A stretch of 64,000 nucleotides of DNA from Crystallibacter sulfonylureivorans_A (lineage in GTDB: Bacteria; Actinomycetota; Actinomycetes; Actinomycetales; Micrococcaceae): positions 48,169 through 112,168 of the forward strand of contig NZ_JBLKRT010000011.1 in NCBI RefSeq assembly GCF_047607445.1, written 5' to 3'. The first letter of the stretch is position 1. The number at the start of each line of letters is the position of its first letter. The position numbers were made by a program, and so were the translations under genes. Of this stretch, positions 61,390 through 64,000 are shown one piece after another. Below the pieces are notes generated by a model. It searched no databases. It saw only the letters and a list, made by a program, of their open reading frames with translations, and was not told the origin of the DNA.

Positions 61390-62996
61390 GCCGGCACCGG
61401 GGGAAACCCGAAGCGTCGGTGTTGGAGGCGCGGCTGGAGGCCCTGAATTCGGCCGCTGAACTTGCCGACGGCGTGCTGCCGAAAGGGGACTTGGCGTCCA
61501 CCATCGACGTCCTGGAACGTGCCAGCACCCGCCGATCCTTGTCCGCTGACCATACCGTGGTGGGGTTCTTCGGAGCGACGGGCAGCGGCAAGTCCTCCCT
61601 CTTCAATGCCGTGTCCGGAAGCCATCACGCCACCGTGGCGGCGCGTCGGCCGACCACTTCGGAAACACTGGCCGGCATCTGGGGAACAGCCGGCAGCGAG
61701 CCCCTGCTCGATTGGCTGCAGGTCAACCACCGGCACGTCATGGCCGATGAGTCGCTGGACGGACACGGCAGCCTGATTCTGCTGGACCTGCCCGATTTCG
61801 ATTCCACCGCCGTCGAGCACCGCGAGATCGTGCACCGGCTGGCCGGGCAGGTCGATGTACTGGTGTGGGTTCTGGATCCGCAGAAGTATGCGGACGCAGC
61901 CGTGCACCATGGATTCCTGCGGCCGCTGGCCTCCCACGGGGCGGTAACACTGGTCGTGCTGAACCAGATGGACCGGTTGGCCGAGAACCAACGGAAACCG
62001 GTCCTGGAATCGCTTAAGGACATCCTGGTCCAGGATGGGCTGGGCCGGACCGATGTCTATCCTGTCTCCGCCCGGACAGGCGCGGGCGTTGACGAGCTCA
62101 AGGCGGCCATCACGGCGTTCGCCGACCGGCGGCAGGCCGCAACAAACCGTCTTATCGCCGATGTCCGCAACGCGGCTCGAGCTCTGGACTCGGGTCTCGA
62201 CGCAGAACCGGCAGGCATCAGCAAACCAGCCCGCGCCCAGCTCGCCGAACAGCTCGCCCAGGCCGCGGGTGTTGACGCGATCTGCGACGCCGTGGCAACG
62301 TCCTATCGCCGGCAGTCGCACGCCCGGACGGGTTGGCCGGTGGTCCGCTGGCTGGGAAAGCTGCGCCGGGATCCGCTCAAACGGCTTAATCTGGACCGCA
62401 AAGATGTCAGTCCGATGCTGAACCGGTCGTCGATGCCGGCGCCCGGTCCGGCGCAACAGGCACAGTCGGACAAGGCTGTGCGGCAGTTCGCCGACCGTGC
62501 AGGCGAAGGGGCCAGCGCTCCGTGGCGCGCGGCCATCCGCCGGTCGGCACGGTCCGCAGAGGAGACCCTCCCCGACGACTTGGACCAGGCCCTGGCGGGC
62601 ACCGACCTGCGGTCCGACCGCGCGTCCTGGTGGTGGCCGGTCTTCGGGGTGATCCAATGGTGCGCGTTGGCGGCTGCCTTGGCCGGAGCGCTCTGGCTGT
62701 TGGGCATCGCTGCGCTCGGCTATTTCCAGTTTCAGGTGCCGGAGACACCCAGGGTTGAGGGCTTTCCCGTACCCACCTTGTTGTTGGCAGCCGGGATCCT
62801 CGCCGGGGTGCTGCTGGCACTGGCTTCCGGCCTGATCTCCCGCCTCGTCGCCAGATCCAGGGCAGCAACGGCACGACGGCGGCTGCGCGCCTCCGTCGCG
62901 CGGGTGGCGGAAGAGCGGATCGTCCAGCCGGTGCAGGATGCCCTTGCGCGGTACCAGGAATTCCGGCGGGCGGTTGCCAAGGCGTCCGGAGAATGA
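61386..62996 (+). CDS. Dynamin-like GTPase, second of pair (DynB-like)
   Basis: 536 aa. P-loop FFGATGSGKSSLFNAVSG near residue 63, switch RRPTTSETLAG, G3 LDLPDFDS, and G4 LNQMDRL. The C-terminal part has two membrane helices (VFGVIQWCALAAALAGALWLL and VPTLLLAAGILAGVLLALASG) with a short loop between, then a basic helical tail. Translationally coupled to the preceding GTPase. The pair probably forms a hetero-oligomeric membrane-remodelling complex; a division role is inference. Confidence 0.8.
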   Translation: MSRHRGKPEASVLEARLEALNSAAELADGVLPKGDLASTIDVLERASTRRSLSADHTVVGFFGATGSGKSSLFNAVSGSHHATVAARRPTTSETLAGIWGTAGSEPLLDWLQVNHRHVMADESLDGHGSLILLDLPDFDSTAVEHREIVHRLAGQVDVLVWVLDPQKYADAAVHHGFLRPLASHGAVTLVVLNQMDRLAENQRKPVLESLKDILVQDGLGRTDVYPVSARTGAGVDELKAAITAFADRRQAATNRLIADVRNAARALDSGLDAEPAGISKPARAQLAEQLAQAAGVDAICDAVATSYRRQSHARTGWPVVRWLGKLRRDPLKRLNLDRKDVSPMLNRSSMPAPGPAQQAQSDKAVRQFADRAGEGASAPWRAAIRRSARSAEETLPDDLDQALAGTDLRSDRASWWWPVFGVIQWCALAAALAGALWLLGIAALGYFQFQVPETPRVEGFPVPTLLLAAGILAGVLLALASGLISRLVARSRAATARRRLRASVARVAEERIVQPVQDALARYQEFRRAVAKASGE

Positions 62997-63073
62997 CGCT
63001 GCCATAACGCCGTCAGACTGACCGTGCGAAGCGCGGGACATGGGGCGGTGATGAACAAGAAAGAAAGTACAGA

Positions 63074-64000
63074 TTGACCGACGAATTGATGATCAACCAC
63101 CTGGACGAAGGATCCCTGCTGGACCGGATCTTTCCGCGCCTTGGCCGCGCCAACGTCCCGGTTGGCCCCGGCGATGATGCCGCCGTCATCGACGCACCGG
63201 ATGCACGGACCGTCATCTCGATCGACACCTTGGTCCAAGACCAGGACTTCCGGCTCGTCTGGCCCTCCGGATACCGGACCACCGGCTACGACGTCGGCTG
63301 GAAATCCGTGGCGCAAAACCTCTCGGACATCAACGCCATGGGTGCCGTGCCCACGTCCTTGGTCATCAGCCTCACGTTGCCCGGTTTGACACCGGTGGCG
63401 TGGGTTGAGGATTTGGCCGACGGCGTGGCCGAGGCGATCCGGAAACTCGGCGCGGACCGCTGCTCCATCGTCGGCGGCGATCTGGGCCGGGGTAATGCGC
63501 TGGTTGTCACCGCGGCAGTCACCGGCGACCTCGAAGGCCGCCACCCGGTGCTGCGCAGCGGTGCGCGCCCCGGTGACATCGTGGCCGTAGCCGGGACGCT
63601 GGGGAAGGCAGCAGCTGGGTTGCGCCTGCTCGACAGCACGCACTTTGCCCGCGAATTTCCGGCTTCGCTGCAGGCGCTGGCCCGCATCCAGTCGCGGCCT
63701 GAACCACCACTGCACGCGGGCCCGGCAGCGGCAAAGGCGGGCGCGACGGCCATGATGGACATTTCGGACGGCCTGCTTCGCGACGCTGCCCGGCTGGCCC
63801 GTGCCAGCTCCGTCTCGGTCGACCTGTTCGCGGCCGCATTGCAGGACTTTGTTGAACCGCTGCGCGGGGCAGCCAGCCTCTTGGGTGCCGACCCGATGGA
63901 ATGGGTGCTCGGCGGCGGCGAGGACCATGGCCTGCTAGGCACGTTCCCGACAGCGGAGGCCCTGCCGGTAGGTTTCGTCGCTGTAGGAACCGTGCGCGAT
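63074..64000 (+). CDS. thiL: Thiamine-monophosphate kinase, 5' part (runs off the window)
   Basis: 309 codons to the window edge without a stop. Reads MTDELMINHLDEGSLLDRIF from a TTG at 63074 (GAAAG upstream); an ATG at 63089 is an alternative. ThiL blocks: VPVGPGDDAAVIDAP, ISIDTLVQDQDFRL, DVGWKSVAQNLSDINAMGA, ATP-site IVGGDLGRGNALVVT, MMDISDGLLRDAARLA and WVLGGGEDHGLLGTF. Phosphorylates thiamine monophosphate to the diphosphate, the last step of cofactor synthesis. Confidence 0.95.
   Translation, partial: MTDELMINHLDEGSLLDRIFPRLGRANVPVGPGDDAAVIDAPDARTVISIDTLVQDQDFRLVWPSGYRTTGYDVGWKSVAQNLSDINAMGAVPTSLVISLTLPGLTPVAWVEDLADGVAEAIRKLGADRCSIVGGDLGRGNALVVTAAVTGDLEGRHPVLRSGARPGDIVAVAGTLGKAAAGLRLLDSTHFAREFPASLQALARIQSRPEPPLHAGPAAAKAGATAMMDISDGLLRDAARLARASSVSVDLFAAALQDFVEPLRGAASLLGADPMEWVLGGGEDHGLLGTFPTAEALPVGFVAVGTVRD

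Noticed and set aside
63050..63076. Eight-codon ORF just before thiL as a regulatory leader
   Set aside because: No residue bias and no associated hairpin or terminator.

Overview
The window comes from a high-GC actinobacterium, most likely of the Micrococcaceae (Arthrobacter-like). This rests on codon and base bias, long antisense ORFs typical of very high GC, the gene order ilvD / ilvB-ilvN-ilvC / serA / leuB-ilvE / gltX / tRNA-Gln / tRNA-Glu, and a lone AcrB-type pump without Gram-negative partners. It reads as ordinary chromosome. I see no prophage, no insertion sequence and no CRISPR array.

Region by region. 1-1226: tail of nadC overlapping a NifS-like cysteine desulfurase, probably the end of a NAD biosynthesis operon. 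1.3-4.5 kb: a lipoprotein, and a luciferase-like monooxygenase with a coupled MarR regulator and a palindromic operator candidate. 4.6-10.6 kb: FUSC-type membrane protein, AcrB-type RND pump and malate:quinone oxidoreductase. 10.8-18.5 kb: an oligopeptide-type ABC importer in split layout, with two paralogous binding lipoproteins, two permeases and one fused double ATPase. 18.8-27 kb: tRNA-Leu, Bcp peroxiredoxin, a MarR gene with a leaderless promoter, a flavin oxidoreductase joined to a deletion remnant of butanediol dehydrogenase, tRNA-Lys, a PQQ-type sugar dehydrogenase lipoprotein, small proteins, and a LysR / MocA-like / guanine deaminase group.

27.1-34.6 kb is the amino-acid core: ilvD, then ilvBNC behind a leader peptide of 14 residues with seven branched-chain codons and an attenuator terminator, then serA. 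leuB and ilvE lie 17 kb further on, and leuB carries an upstream motif resembling the ilvB operator. 34.7-47.3 kb: two MacB/FtsX-type ABC exporters, a nuclease-fold protein, metG, an APC permease and a cupin. 47.9-51.1 kb: an LCP-family lipoprotein and a NarL-type two-component system. 53.7-64 kb: small membrane and hypothetical proteins, an MBL hydrolase, an FAH-family enzyme, gltX, tRNA-Gln, two identical tRNA-Glu genes, a dynamin-like GTPase pair (DynA/DynB-like) and the start of thiL.

The most notable material outside ordinary genes is repeated intergenic DNA. There are two families of long near-perfect palindromes: three copies centred on TCCATGGA, and two copies with TTCAGCAGG ends. There is also a 39-40 bp extragenic repeat in three copies, and several short tandem repeats with periods of 23, 48 and 49 bp. 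Nothing was searched against a database; family names come from motif recognition.
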